Assembly: GCA_047974845.1 (NCBI GenBank)
Contig: JBKECQ010000058.1
Coordinates: 1 to 41,506, forward strand
Length of the DNA stretch: 41,506 bases
Direction of reading: 5' to 3'
DNA from: Aminipila sp047974845
GTDB lineage: Bacteria > Bacillota > Clostridia > Peptostreptococcales > Anaerovoracaceae
Below the pieces are notes generated by a model. It ran no database searches. It was not told the DNA's origin and worked only from the letters and a program-made list of their open reading frames with translations. Shown in pieces: positions 33,531 through 41,506 of this stretch. The translations under genes were made by a program, and so were the position numbers. Position 1 is the stretch's first letter. Each line of letters starts with the position of its first letter.

Positions 33531-33588
33531 AAATAAAAAATCAGCAAACAAAAGACAGAGAGCATATGCTCTCTGTCTTTTGTTTGCT
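33531..33588 (-). terminator. 46-bp perfect palindrome, strong terminator
   Basis: Arms 33543-33565 and 33566-33588 are exact complements (23 bp, no spacer). On the minus strand GATTTTTTATTTATTT follows, on the plus side only AAAAAA. So it works leftward, behind the DUF1292 gene. Confidence 0.75.
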
Positions 33589-33632
33589 AAAAAATAGTTA
33601 AATTTAATAACGTTTTTCATAAAACTGCACAC

Positions 33633-33664
33633 AAAAACGGCTTACACTAAAGGAAAGCCGTTTT
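33633..33664 (-). terminator. DUF1292 gene terminator
   Basis: A 10-bp stem AAAACGGCTT/AAGCCGTTTT (33634-33643 with 33655-33664), 34 bp past the stop, with one further T on the minus strand. Confidence 0.7.
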
Positions 33665-33697
33665 CTCATATCTAATTTTCTATTTTACTTTAAGCCA

Positions 33698-34006
33698 CTA
33701 AGCTTCTTCAGCAGTTAACTTGTCGAATTCAGCAACAACTTTTTCAAATTCAGCATCATCATCGATGTCCACTAATTCAAATTCTTCTTCGCCGATTTCC
33801 TTGTATCCGTAGATGTAAACATCATCAGTTCCGTCATCTGGAATAAGAGCAATGTATTCTTTTCCTTCGAAATCAAATACACCCATAATCTCGCATTCTA
33901 CTTCTACGCCATCATCAAATTCTAAAGTTAGAAAATCTGAATCATCGTGTTCATGCTCGTTGCAACCACAGCCACAACCGCCGGCGCACTTTTCTTTATC
34001 TGACAT
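33698..34006 (-). CDS. DUF1292 protein with Cys/His-rich start
   Basis: A 102-residue acidic protein. Residues 25-80 (FLTLEFDDGVEVECEIMGVFDFEGKEYIALIP) are the DUF1292 (YrzB) core, whose function is unknown. The start has CAGGCGCGC followed by HEH, a likely metal-binding tail not typical of the family. The longest frame starts at 34021, but GGAGGA with 7-bp spacing places it at 34006. It has its own sigma-A promoter at 34059-34087. Confidence 0.9.
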   Translation of the reverse strand: MSDKEKCAGGCGCGCNEHEHDDSDFLTLEFDDGVEVECEIMGVFDFEGKEYIALIPDDGTDDVYIYGYKEIGEEEFELVDIDDDAEFEKVVAEFDKLTAEEA

Positions 34007-34058
34007 ATTATAGTCCTCCATGTAAATCCTTTTGTGAATCCATTAAATTCTAGTACTT

Positions 34059-34087
34059 ATTATACCACCGTAGCCAATCTTTATCAA
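34059..34087 (-). promoter_or_regulatory. sigma-A promoter of the DUF1292 gene
   Basis: Minus strand TTGATA (34082-34087), 17 bp, TATAAT (34059-34064). It sits immediately after the uvrC stop. Confidence 0.8.
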
Positions 34088-34092
34088 TAAAA

Positions 34093-35958
34093 TCAGTTAA
34101 AAAATTCTTTTATATTTTTAGCCACCTGTTCTGTTATATGAGGAACCTCACATAGTTCCTCCAAAGTAGCGGTTTTTATTTTCTCAATACTACCAAAATG
34201 TGCTAAAAGAGAGTTCCTTCTTTGTGGTCCTACACCATCGATTTCATCCAGTGCTGAACCTTGAATTCTTTTACCTCTAAGTCCTCTATGATAATCTATT
34301 GCGAACCTATGCACTTCTTCTTGTACCGCACCGACATATTTAAAAAGCAGAGGACTTTCTTTTAGCTCAAGCTCACTATAATCCTCATTTTTAAAGGTCT
34401 TATATACTAAAGCTCTTGTCCTATGTTTATCATCCTTTGCCATGCCTACAACAGCCACATTTACTTTCATTGCATCTATAATCTGTTGAACCGCAGAGAC
34501 TTGACCCTTTCCGCCATCAATAAAAAGGACATCCGGTAATTCCTTAAAGGCCGGGTCTCCATCAATGGCTCTCTTAAAACGTCTGTAAATAACTTCTTGC
34601 ATACTACCGTAATCATTTGGACCCTCTATAGTCCTTATCTTAAATCTTCTGTATTCCTTTTTACAAGGTTTTAACCCCTTAAAAACTACCATAGCACCAA
34701 CAGAATCCACTCCGTTTGTATTGGAAATATCATAAGCCTCAACTCTATAGTCCTTAATTCTTCCTATATCACCGGGCTCTACGGATTCACCTTTTATAAG
34801 AGTAATCAGCTTTCCAATTGAGTTAGAAATAGCCTCTTGTCTTTCTCTCTTACTGTTTTCTCTTTCATCAATAGATTTTAATAACTCTATTGAATCCCTT
34901 TGAGCCAGTTTTAATAAATCTCTTTTGTCACCTCTTTGCGGAACTGTTATTTTAACTTGTCTTTCTGCTATGCCAGTCAAGAAATCCTCTAAAAGGCTAG
35001 CCTCTTTCGGTTCTTCTTCAACCAAAATCTCATATGGAATATTGGGGTTGTCGCTATAGTGCTGTTTTAAAAACTCGCTGACAAGCTCCTTCTTATCCTC
35101 TGTTCCTTCCATGGCAAAACTTTCTCTGCCGGTTAGTTTTCCATCTCTAACAAAGAATAGGACTACATGGGATTTTTGATTGCTGGATATTGCAAGGACA
35201 ATATCTAAATCCTTTAACCCCAACATTACAACACGTTGCTTTTCCGTCACCGATTTAACCGCTTCTATATAATCCCTATACTCTGCCGCTTTTTCAAAAT
35301 TCAGTAATTCAGATTCTTGTATCATCCTATCCTTAAGCATTTCCAGAAGTGGTTTAGTCTTGCCATTAAGAAAGTCTATCACTTGCATAACATCCTGCAT
35401 ATAAGATTCTCTACTCACTTTTCCTGTACAAATACCCCTGCATTGATTTATATGATAATTCAAACAAGGTTTAATAATCTCAGGAAAATGCTTAACACTA
35501 CATCTCTTCAATGCAAAAATATTATTTAGCAACTCTATCATTTGATTGACTGCTCCTGCATCTGTATACGGTCCAAAGTATTTGGCATCATCTTTTTCTA
35601 TTCTTCTTGTTTTTATCAATCTTGGGAATTCCTCATTAATTGTAAGCTTTATATATGGATAAGTCTTATCATCCCTTAAAAGGACATTGTACTTTGGCAT
35701 ATATTTTTTAATAAGGGTACACTCTAAAATCAAGGCTTCCATCTCTGTGTTTGTGGTAATATATTCAAACTCCTCAATATGACTTACCATTGCTCTCACC
35801 TTTGGTTGCATATTTTTAGACGACTGAAAATATTGACGCACACGGTTACGCAAAGAAATCGCTTTCCCCACATATATAACCTGCCCCAATTTATCCTTAT
35901 GAATATAAACTCCCGGGCTATCCGGGAGTTTTTTTAGATTCTCTTTAATATCAAACAT
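34093..35958 (-). CDS. uvrC: excinuclease ABC subunit C
   Basis: A 621-residue nucleotide-excision repair nuclease making both cuts around a lesion. GIY-YIG domain about 12-95 (LPDSPGVYIHKDKLGQVIYV then GKAISLRNRVRQYF), UVR motif near 200-230 (LNFEKAAEYRDYI), RNase H-like nuclease domain about 380-540 (VEAYDISNTNG, LFIDGGKGQVSA), and helix-hairpin-helix end (LDEIDGVGPQRRNSLLAHFG). Full length. It starts 4 bp after dacF in the same operon. Confidence 0.97.
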   Translation of the reverse strand: MFDIKENLKKLPDSPGVYIHKDKLGQVIYVGKAISLRNRVRQYFQSSKNMQPKVRAMVSHIEEFEYITTNTEMEALILECTLIKKYMPKYNVLLRDDKTYPYIKLTINEEFPRLIKTRRIEKDDAKYFGPYTDAGAVNQMIELLNNIFALKRCSVKHFPEIIKPCLNYHINQCRGICTGKVSRESYMQDVMQVIDFLNGKTKPLLEMLKDRMIQESELLNFEKAAEYRDYIEAVKSVTEKQRVVMLGLKDLDIVLAISSNQKSHVVLFFVRDGKLTGRESFAMEGTEDKKELVSEFLKQHYSDNPNIPYEILVEEEPKEASLLEDFLTGIAERQVKITVPQRGDKRDLLKLAQRDSIELLKSIDERENSKRERQEAISNSIGKLITLIKGESVEPGDIGRIKDYRVEAYDISNTNGVDSVGAMVVFKGLKPCKKEYRRFKIRTIEGPNDYGSMQEVIYRRFKRAIDGDPAFKELPDVLFIDGGKGQVSAVQQIIDAMKVNVAVVGMAKDDKHRTRALVYKTFKNEDYSELELKESPLLFKYVGAVQEEVHRFAIDYHRGLRGKRIQGSALDEIDGVGPQRRNSLLAHFGSIEKIKTATLEELCEVPHITEQVAKNIKEFFN

Positions 35959-35962
35959 GATT

Positions 35963-37423
35963 CTATCTATTTACTACTCTTTCTTTCTTTGAGTACAACT
36001 TTTCCATTTCGCGATCCATAGCAATCCTCATTGCTCTTTCCGCTCTTCTCTTTTTACGTTTTTGTAAGTTTCTATATCTTATTATAAACAAAAATGCTAT
36101 TGCTACAACAACTGTGGCCACAAAAACTGAAAACCCTATAATCACTTTCTTAAAAAGACTCCCGGAAGAACCTTGCTCAGCCTTTTCTGCTTTTTCAGCT
36201 TTTTCTGCTTTAGTCATATTGTTTTCTGTCGCCTTATCCCCAGAGTCTTTGCTTCCGCTAAACAGTGAAAAAATCCCACCTAAAGGTACCTCCTTTGAGG
36301 CAACCACATTTACGGAACTCATTAAAATATCCCCTTGAAAGAAATCTACTGTTCCAACAATCTGACCCGCTTCAACCGGAGCTTCTATCTTTTCTTCTAT
36401 CTTAACAACTTTAGTTAAAGAGTCTGCCTTTTTATCAATGGGAAGTGTGGCATAGCCCACATCTTGGGTAACTAAGGAAACCTCTTTTGCCTTACCCTTA
36501 CTTACCTTTATTGTACCCATATTTTTGTCTTTTTCAACGGTTTTAACTGTATGATAGTTCTCAAATCCCCAATCAAGCAGTGCAATGGAGTCTCCAAATC
36601 TTCCTAAGTCATTAGATTTCATAACAACAGCAATAAGCTCCGTGCCATCTCTTTTGGCAGATGCCGCAAGACATCCTCCCGCCTGACTGGTATATCCGGT
36701 TTTTATTCCTGTTACCCCTTCATATTTTGCAGGCCTTAGAACACCATTTGCAGAAACCTTCTTTTTAGTATCATATAAAAGTCTATTTGTATTATACATA
36801 TATCTAGGTTCTTCCTGCTTATTAGTAGGTTGAATGGTATGTTTATATGTAATAACAAACTTTCTAAAGGTCTCGTTCTTCATACACTCCTTGGCAATCA
36901 TAGCCAAATCATAAGCTGTAGTAAGGTGCCCCTCTAAATGTAGCCCGTTTGGGTTTATAAAATTAGTATTTTTTGCACCAAGCTCTGCGGCTCTCTCATT
37001 CATCATTACTGCGAACTTTTCTACGGAGCCTGCCATTTCTTTTGCCAAAGCCACCGCGGCATCATTTGCCGACTCTAGAAATAATGCATATAGTAACTCT
37101 TCAACAGTGATTTGTTCACCTTCCATAAGATATATGCGGCTACCCTCGGTGAAAGGTGTCTCCGCATCAATAGTAACCACCTTATCTAAAGGAAGATTTT
37201 CTATTGCTAAAAGTCCTGTTATCATTTTCGTAGTACTTGCGGGCTCTCTTTGTTCATTCATATTCTTATCGTATAATATAGACCCTGTTTTTGCGTCTAT
37301 TAGTACAGCTGTCTCTCCCACAAGATTTGGTACAGCCGTAGTAGCAAACACAGAAATTGTATTTGAAATGCACCCCGCAATCATAAGTAATAGTACAAGT
37401 ATTGTTGTAATTGTTCTTTTCAT
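35963..37423 (-). CDS. dacF: D-alanyl-D-alanine carboxypeptidase (DacF type) with membrane anchor and basic tail
   Basis: A 486-residue penicillin-binding protein (S11 family) that trims peptidoglycan stem peptides. A signal sequence covers about 1-28. Active-site motifs: S63-TT-K66, S118-A-N120, and KTG in GIKTGYT. A C-terminal PBP5-like beta domain follows (about 295-385). Unlike the usual amphipathic anchor, this copy has a KAE repeat (about 408-420), a full membrane segment (about 428-452) and a 33-residue basic cytoplasmic tail. It lies 15 bp after apgM. Confidence 0.94.
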   Translation of the reverse strand: MKRTITTILVLLLMIAGCISNTISVFATTAVPNLVGETAVLIDAKTGSILYDKNMNEQREPASTTKMITGLLAIENLPLDKVVTIDAETPFTEGSRIYLMEGEQITVEELLYALFLESANDAAVALAKEMAGSVEKFAVMMNERAAELGAKNTNFINPNGLHLEGHLTTAYDLAMIAKECMKNETFRKFVITYKHTIQPTNKQEEPRYMYNTNRLLYDTKKKVSANGVLRPAKYEGVTGIKTGYTSQAGGCLAASAKRDGTELIAVVMKSNDLGRFGDSIALLDWGFENYHTVKTVEKDKNMGTIKVSKGKAKEVSLVTQDVGYATLPIDKKADSLTKVVKIEEKIEAPVEAGQIVGTVDFFQGDILMSSVNVVASKEVPLGGIFSLFSGSKDSGDKATENNMTKAEKAEKAEKAEQGSSGSLFKKVIIGFSVFVATVVVAIAFLFIIRYRNLQKRKKRRAERAMRIAMDREMEKLYSKKERVVNR

Positions 37424-37438
37424 TGTTTCCCCGACATT

Positions 37439-38686
37439 CTAATTTTTCTCAAAAAAGTAATCTGCTAGCTCATACCCACTTCCAAAAGTCTTTCCGGTCT
37501 CACCTGAAGTTTCATTGAAAGCTCTGTTAATATCTTCTTCTTGTTCATTTCTACTGTCATAAATTACAAAAGGAACGGGTACTTCCGAATGTGTTCTTAT
37601 GCATAATGGAGTTCTATGATCCGGTACTACAAGAACTCTAAAATCTTCTCCGGATTCCCTTAAATAGTTAATTATTGGATCTGCAATTTTAGAGTCTATC
37701 AGTTCCATACATTCAATCTTGCCAGACTGATCTCCTTGATGTGCACATTCGTCCGGACCTTCAAGATGCATATAAACAAAATCTTTGCCTTTTTTGAATT
37801 CTTCTATAGCCGCTTTGGCTTTTCCTTCAAAATTGGTATGTATTGTTCCTGTAGCACCCTCAACATCTACAGAGTCAAGACCTGCACAAATGGCAATTCC
37901 CTTAATTAAATCTACAGCTGAAATGGCTGTACCTGTTATTTTATATTTATCATAGAAAGATGATAAATTAGGCTTCTTTCCTTGTCCCCATATCCATGCA
38001 GTATTTGCCGGGTTTAAGCCTTTGGAGATTCTAGCCTTATTCACAGGATGATTTCTAAGGATTTCGTAGCTTTTTTTCATTAACTCGGTAATAAACTCTG
38101 CCCCTTCTCCCTGTGGAAGATAGTCCCCTACCCTTCTTCCAAGGACATCATGGGGCGGAGTAAGGATATAATCCGTATTGCCCTCTTTTACAATCATACA
38201 ATGTCTATAGCTAACACCTGTATAGAATTGTATTATATCACTTCCAAGTTCATTATGAATCGCTTTAATAATCTGGTCAGCTTCAGCAGTTGATATATCA
38301 CCTGAGCTATGATCTTGAATTAATAAATCTTCATATTGCGTAATTGTAGTTTCGTCTGCCGGCTTTCCGGTCTTAGGATCTACCAAGGTAATGATATTTG
38401 TTCTGAAGGCAACATCAGTCTCAGACATATCAATTCCGATGCTTGCCGCCTCCAAAGGTGACCTTCCCGTTAGATAAATCCCCGGATCATAACCCATAAC
38501 CGATAAATTTGCAGCGTCACTGCCGGGAGCTACCCCCTCAGGAATTGTTTGCACCATTCCCACTTCACCCTTTGCCGCAAGCCCATTAATTATAGGCATT
38601 TTTGCAACTTCAAGAGGCGTTTTCCCACCTAAATTCTCAATCTTTTCATCTCCTGCACCATCAGGAACTATTATCAAATACTTCAT
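37439..38686 (-). CDS. apgM: cofactor-independent phosphoglycerate mutase, archaeal type
   Basis: A 415-residue enzyme of the alkaline phosphatase superfamily interconverting 3- and 2-phosphoglycerate. Metal ligands are seen in VPDGAGDE (D9), the catalytic Ser in PGSDAANLSVMGYDP, and later metal sites in HLEGPDECAHQGD and VVPDHRTP. It is the ApgM form rather than GpmI by length and motif set. GGAG with 7-bp spacing favours ATG 38686 over 38698. It heads an operon with dacF and uvrC. A 7-8 bp inverted repeat (38702-38719) lies just upstream. Confidence 0.94.
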   Translation of the reverse strand: MKYLIIVPDGAGDEKIENLGGKTPLEVAKMPIINGLAAKGEVGMVQTIPEGVAPGSDAANLSVMGYDPGIYLTGRSPLEAASIGIDMSETDVAFRTNIITLVDPKTGKPADETTITQYEDLLIQDHSSGDISTAEADQIIKAIHNELGSDIIQFYTGVSYRHCMIVKEGNTDYILTPPHDVLGRRVGDYLPQGEGAEFITELMKKSYEILRNHPVNKARISKGLNPANTAWIWGQGKKPNLSSFYDKYKITGTAISAVDLIKGIAICAGLDSVDVEGATGTIHTNFEGKAKAAIEEFKKGKDFVYMHLEGPDECAHQGDQSGKIECMELIDSKIADPIINYLRESGEDFRVLVVPDHRTPLCIRTHSEVPVPFVIYDSRNEQEEDINRAFNETSGETGKTFGSGYELADYFFEKN

Positions 38687-38787
38687 GTTTATCTCCATTC
38701 CTACTTTAGGGCTAAAGTATATCTTACAGCTTTACCTCTTTTTGCCTTAAAAGCTAAAAATATCTAATAATTTAATTAATAAACAGC

Positions 38788-38824
38788 AAAAGTGATAAAA
38801 ATTCAATCAATTTTTATCACTTTT
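38788..38824 (-). terminator. serC terminator
   Basis: A perfect 16-bp AT-rich stem (38788-38803 with 38809-38824) with a 5-base loop, 61 bp past the serC stop. The arm ends in TTTT, but the T tract is short, so efficiency is uncertain. Confidence 0.6.
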
Positions 38825-38885
38825 ATTTTCATTTTAACGCAATAATAATTTAAAGATGTTCATTTAAATCAATGTAACCTCTATA

Positions 38886-39983
38886 TTATTTTACGTTCTC
38901 TTCTTCAAATTTTCTCATAAATTCAATTAGTTTGTCAACCCCTTCAACAGGCATTGCATTATATATGCTTGCTCTCATTCCTCCAATTGAGCGGTGACCC
39001 CCTAAGTTTACAAGGCCTTCAGCCTTTGCCTCTGCAATAAATTTTTTATCTAATTCTCCGTTACCTGTTACGAATACTACGTTCATTAGTGAGCGGCTGT
39101 CCTTTTCTACCGGGCAACTGAATAGCTTGCTATTATCAATATAGTTGTACAGGTTCTCTGCCTTTTCAACATTTATTTTGTTTAATGGTGCAACTCCACC
39201 ATTCTTAAGAAGGTGCTTGAATACTTCTCCCGCAACATAAATAGTAAAGCAAGGAGGTGTATTGTACATTGATCCATTATCTGCATGAATCTTGAAATCA
39301 AGATATGTAGGAATTTCCGCCGGTGCAAAGCCTATTAAATCTTCTCTTACAATAACAATTGTTACGCCTGCCGGTGCAACGTTTTTCTGAGCCCCAGCAT
39401 AGATAAGCCCAAATTTTGTAACATCTACTTCTTCTGAAAGAATACAAGAAGACATATCAGCTACTAGAGGAATATCTCCTGTATCGGGAACGTATCCATA
39501 ATGTGTTCCATAGATTGTATTATTATATGTAATGTGAACATAGTCAGCATCACTTCTAAAGTCTTCTTTGCTTACCTTAGGAATATATGAAAATGTTGCT
39601 TCTTCTGATGAAGCTACAACCTTTATGTCTCCAAACTTCTTAGCCTCTGCCGCAGCCTTTTTTGCCCAAGTTCCGGTAACTATATAATCTGCCTTTTTTG
39701 AATTTCTTAAAAGATTAAGCGGAATCATTGAAAATAAAAGTGTTGCTCCACCTTGTACAAATAATACCTTATAATTTTCAGGAATGTTCATCAAAGTTCT
39801 TAAATTTGATTCAGCATCATTTATTATTTTATCAAACTCTTTTGAACGGTGACTCATTTCCATTACAGACTGACCACAGCCCATGTAGTTTGTTAGGTTT
39901 TTTGCTATATCTTCCATTACCTCAAGTGGCAGCATAGATGGTCCTGCTGAAAAATTATACACTCTGCCGTTATTATTATTCAT
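38886..39983 (-). CDS. serC: phosphoserine aminotransferase
   Basis: A 365-residue PLP enzyme that converts 3-phosphohydroxypyruvate to phosphoserine. N-terminal YNFSAGPSMLP, the PLP Lys K200 in GAQKNVAPAG, and FVQGGATLLF and GTWAKKA phosphate-binding segments are present. The C-terminal LGGHRSIGGMRASIYNAMP is typical. AGGAGG precedes ATG. It is divergent from serA and shares its promoter region; serB is not present. Confidence 0.97.
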   Translation of the reverse strand: MNNNNGRVYNFSAGPSMLPLEVMEDIAKNLTNYMGCGQSVMEMSHRSKEFDKIINDAESNLRTLMNIPENYKVLFVQGGATLLFSMIPLNLLRNSKKADYIVTGTWAKKAAAEAKKFGDIKVVASSEEATFSYIPKVSKEDFRSDADYVHITYNNTIYGTHYGYVPDTGDIPLVADMSSCILSEEVDVTKFGLIYAGAQKNVAPAGVTIVIVREDLIGFAPAEIPTYLDFKIHADNGSMYNTPPCFTIYVAGEVFKHLLKNGGVAPLNKINVEKAENLYNYIDNSKLFSCPVEKDSRSLMNVVFVTGNGELDKKFIAEAKAEGLVNLGGHRSIGGMRASIYNAMPVEGVDKLIEFMRKFEEENVK

Positions 39984-40089
39984 TGTTTAATCCTCCTATT
40001 TTTTTATTCTATATGTTTTTTTATCATAAAATGACTCATTGCTATAGTAAAATATTATAACAAATCACATCGCTACGTAAATTAAACAT

Positions 40090-40130
40090 CATTATACCAC
40101 TTTACTCTTTACGAGTAAAGTGGTATAATG
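40090..40130. promoter_or_regulatory. palindromic overlapping divergent promoter of serC and serA
   Basis: Arms of 18 bp (40090-40107 and 40113-40130) are perfect complements around TTTAC. The plus strand reads TTTACT (40101-40106), 17 bp, TATAAT (40124-40129). By symmetry the minus strand reads TTTACT (40114-40119), 17 bp, TATAAT (40091-40096). So serA and serC have identical, physically overlapping promoters. Confidence 0.75.
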
Positions 40131-40199
40131 TGCGACAAGGCAACTTTTTGATGTGCCAAGCACAAATTATTGTCTAAAATTTGGTATGAGGTGACAAAA

Positions 40200-41363
40200 A
40201 TGTATAATATCGCAACACTAAACAAGATTTCTCCTGTAGGTCTTGCTCGTCTTACAGAACAATATAAATTAACGGAAGATGTTAATTCAGCAAGCGGTGT
40301 ATTGGTAAGAAGCCAAGATATGCTATCTATGGAATTTTCAAAAGACCTTCTTGCAATTGCCAGAGCAGGAGCGGGAGTGAATAATATTCCAGTTGATAGA
40401 TGTGCCGAAGAGGGAATTGTAGTATTTAATACCCCGGGTGCAAATGCAAACGCTGTAAAAGAATTAGTAATCGCAAGTTTGTTTCTTGCTTCAAGAAACA
40501 TCCCTGAAGCTATTACTTGGTCATATGGCCTTGTTGGCAATGAAGATGTATCTAAAGCTGTTGAAAAAGGCAAGAGCCAATTTGCAGGAACAGAGCTAAA
40601 GGGTAAAACTTTAGGAGTGATAGGACTTGGAGCTATTGGAGTTTCTGTTGCAAACGCTGCAGAAAAACTTGGTATGAAGGTTATAGGAAATGACCCATAT
40701 ATTACACTTCGTGCCGCTCATAATCTTTCTAACACTATTCCTGTAGTACATACTTTAGAAGAATTACTTCCTAACTGTGATTACGTATCAATACACGTAC
40801 CTGCGATGGATAAAACAAAGGGTATGATTAATCAAGATACAATTGCCTTGATGAAAGATGGAATAACCTTCCTTAACTTTTCAAGAGATAAATTAGTAAA
40901 TGATGACGATATGTTAATTGCTTTGGCTTCAGGAAAGGTAAAGAAATACATAACAGATTTCCCTAACAATAAGCTTGTTGGTAAAGAAGGTGTAATCTCA
41001 ATCCCTCACTTAGGTGCTTCTACGGAAGAAGCTGAAGACAACTGTGCTGTTATGGCGGCAGAGCAGTTAATGGATTATATTGAAAACGGTAATATTACAA
41101 ATTCAGTAAACTTCCCAGCTTGTAGTTTAGGTCCTGTAAACGGAACAAGAATCTGTGTTTTAAACAAGAATATCCCTGCTATGCTTAGTGCTATCACCAG
41201 CGCAGTATCAGATTTAGATTTAAATATTAATAATCTACTGAATAAGAGTATGGGTGATTATGCTTGTACACTTGTAGATATTGATGGTACCGTAACAGAA
41301 GAGCAGGTTGCTTCAAAGCTTGATGTTTCAGGAATTATCAGAATTAGAGTAATAACAAAATAA
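40200..41363 (+). CDS. serA: D-3-phosphoglycerate dehydrogenase
   Basis: A 387-residue NAD-dependent enzyme for the first step of serine synthesis. The Rossmann motif is GVIGLGAIGVSVANAAEKLG. The substrate Arg is in NFSRDKLV and the catalytic His in IPHLGASTEEAEDN. ARAGAGVNNIPVDRCAEEGI is the D-2-hydroxyacid dehydrogenase N-terminal signature. An ACT domain (about 315-387) suggests serine feedback. The longest frame starts at 40170; GAGGTG with 7-bp spacing gives 40200. Confidence 0.95.
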   Translation: MYNIATLNKISPVGLARLTEQYKLTEDVNSASGVLVRSQDMLSMEFSKDLLAIARAGAGVNNIPVDRCAEEGIVVFNTPGANANAVKELVIASLFLASRNIPEAITWSYGLVGNEDVSKAVEKGKSQFAGTELKGKTLGVIGLGAIGVSVANAAEKLGMKVIGNDPYITLRAAHNLSNTIPVVHTLEELLPNCDYVSIHVPAMDKTKGMINQDTIALMKDGITFLNFSRDKLVNDDDMLIALASGKVKKYITDFPNNKLVGKEGVISIPHLGASTEEAEDNCAVMAAEQLMDYIENGNITNSVNFPACSLGPVNGTRICVLNKNIPAMLSAITSAVSDLDLNINNLLNKSMGDYACTLVDIDGTVTEEQVASKLDVSGIIRIRVITK

Positions 41364-41389
41364 TTAATAAAGCAAAAGAGCTCCAAATT

Positions 41390-41506
41390 TGTACCGACCC
41401 CAAAAAGTTAGACCTAAAAATCTAACGATTGGAGGTCGGTATTTTTATGACTAAATATAGCTATGAATTTAAGAAAGAAGTAGTTTTAGCTTATCTTAAT
41501 GGCGAA
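41390..41506 (+). mobile_element. left end of an IS3-family insertion sequence, cut by the window
   Basis: From 41390 the sequence TGTACCGACCCCAAAAAGTT is a typical terminal inverted repeat of the IS150-like IS3 group, followed 57 bp on by a transposase start. Only the left end is present, 27 bp past the serA stop. Inner bases 41392-41399 pair with 41434-41441 and 41407-41412 with 41421-41426, forming a two-part hairpin. Confidence 0.8.
41447..41506 (+). CDS. IS3-family transposase OrfA, N-terminal fragment at window edge
   Basis: Twenty codons beginning MTKYSYEFKKEVVLAYLNGE, the start of the helix-turn-helix OrfA of IS150-like elements. GGAGG (41431-41435) lies 11 bp before ATG and is partly within the terminal hairpin. 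The rest continues beyond the window. Confidence 0.8.
   Translation, partial: MTKYSYEFKKEVVLAYLNGE

Noticed and set aside
40131..40199. T-box or serine-responsive leader before serA
   Set aside because: The leader is about 64 nt, with no T-box sequence and no attenuator hairpin.
40109..40573. 154-codon minus-strand frame opposite serA
   Set aside because: It overlaps the clear serA coding region and the palindromic promoter, and no SD or family resemblance is seen.

Overview
The window reads as chromosomal DNA from a low-GC, motile, Gram-positive member of the Clostridia. The evidence is AT-rich sequence with AGGAGG-type ribosome sites, a FliM/FliY switch in which FliY keeps two CheC phosphatase motifs, FlbD/SwrD and DUF1292 proteins, and an SLH-anchored surface protein. 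I cannot name the genus from sequence alone.

Layout (nearly everything is on the minus strand, so transcription runs right to left). (1) 1-254: a possible 3' end of a plus-strand gene, facing the flagellin terminator. (2) 255-5344: a very large flagellin preceded by a sulfotransferase-like protein and an APS-kinase-like protein. Flagellin and the kinase/sulfotransferase pair each have a promoter of identical sigma-28 architecture (TTAA, 15 bp, NACGATAT), so they look like one late-flagellar regulon. (3) 5381-5544: tRNA-Gly(CCC) with its own promoter and terminator. (4) 5606-10767: a 1525-residue exported protein carrying an M28 and an M14 metallopeptidase domain plus three SLH repeats, behind a small unknown gene with a good sigma-A promoter. 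(5) 10890-31114: one long flagellar operon in the order flgC-fliE-fliF-fliG-fliH-fliI-fliJ-fliK-flgD-(TIGR02530)-flgE-flbD-motA-motB-fliM-fliY-cheY-fliO-fliP-fliQ-fliR-flhB-(FliK-like)-(FlhB C-terminal paralogue). flgB and fliL are absent from their usual places. (6) 31328-38686: housekeeping genes: an FAD oxidoreductase, a 53-residue membrane protein on the plus strand, a DUF1292 protein, and an apgM-dacF-uvrC operon. (7) 38788-41363: serC and serA, transcribed divergently from a 41-bp palindrome that holds two mirror-image promoters. (8) 41390-41506: the left end and first codons of an IS3-family element directly behind serA.

How the genes work together: the long operon supplies the rod, MS ring, switch, export gate, hook, stator and chemotaxis response regulator. 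The left block supplies the filament and what looks like a filament-linked modification system. My best candidate for an undescribed system is this block: a large Ser/Thr-rich flagellin co-expressed with a sulfotransferase-fold protein and an APS-kinase relative, suggesting sulfation (or a related modification) of flagellin or its glycan. The flagellin leader also carries a hairpin presenting AGGA in its loop just upstream of the ribosome site, resembling CsrA control of Bacillus hag. Starts were adjusted in several genes where the longest frame begins upstream of a clear ribosome site; several flagellar genes use TTG or GTG starts.
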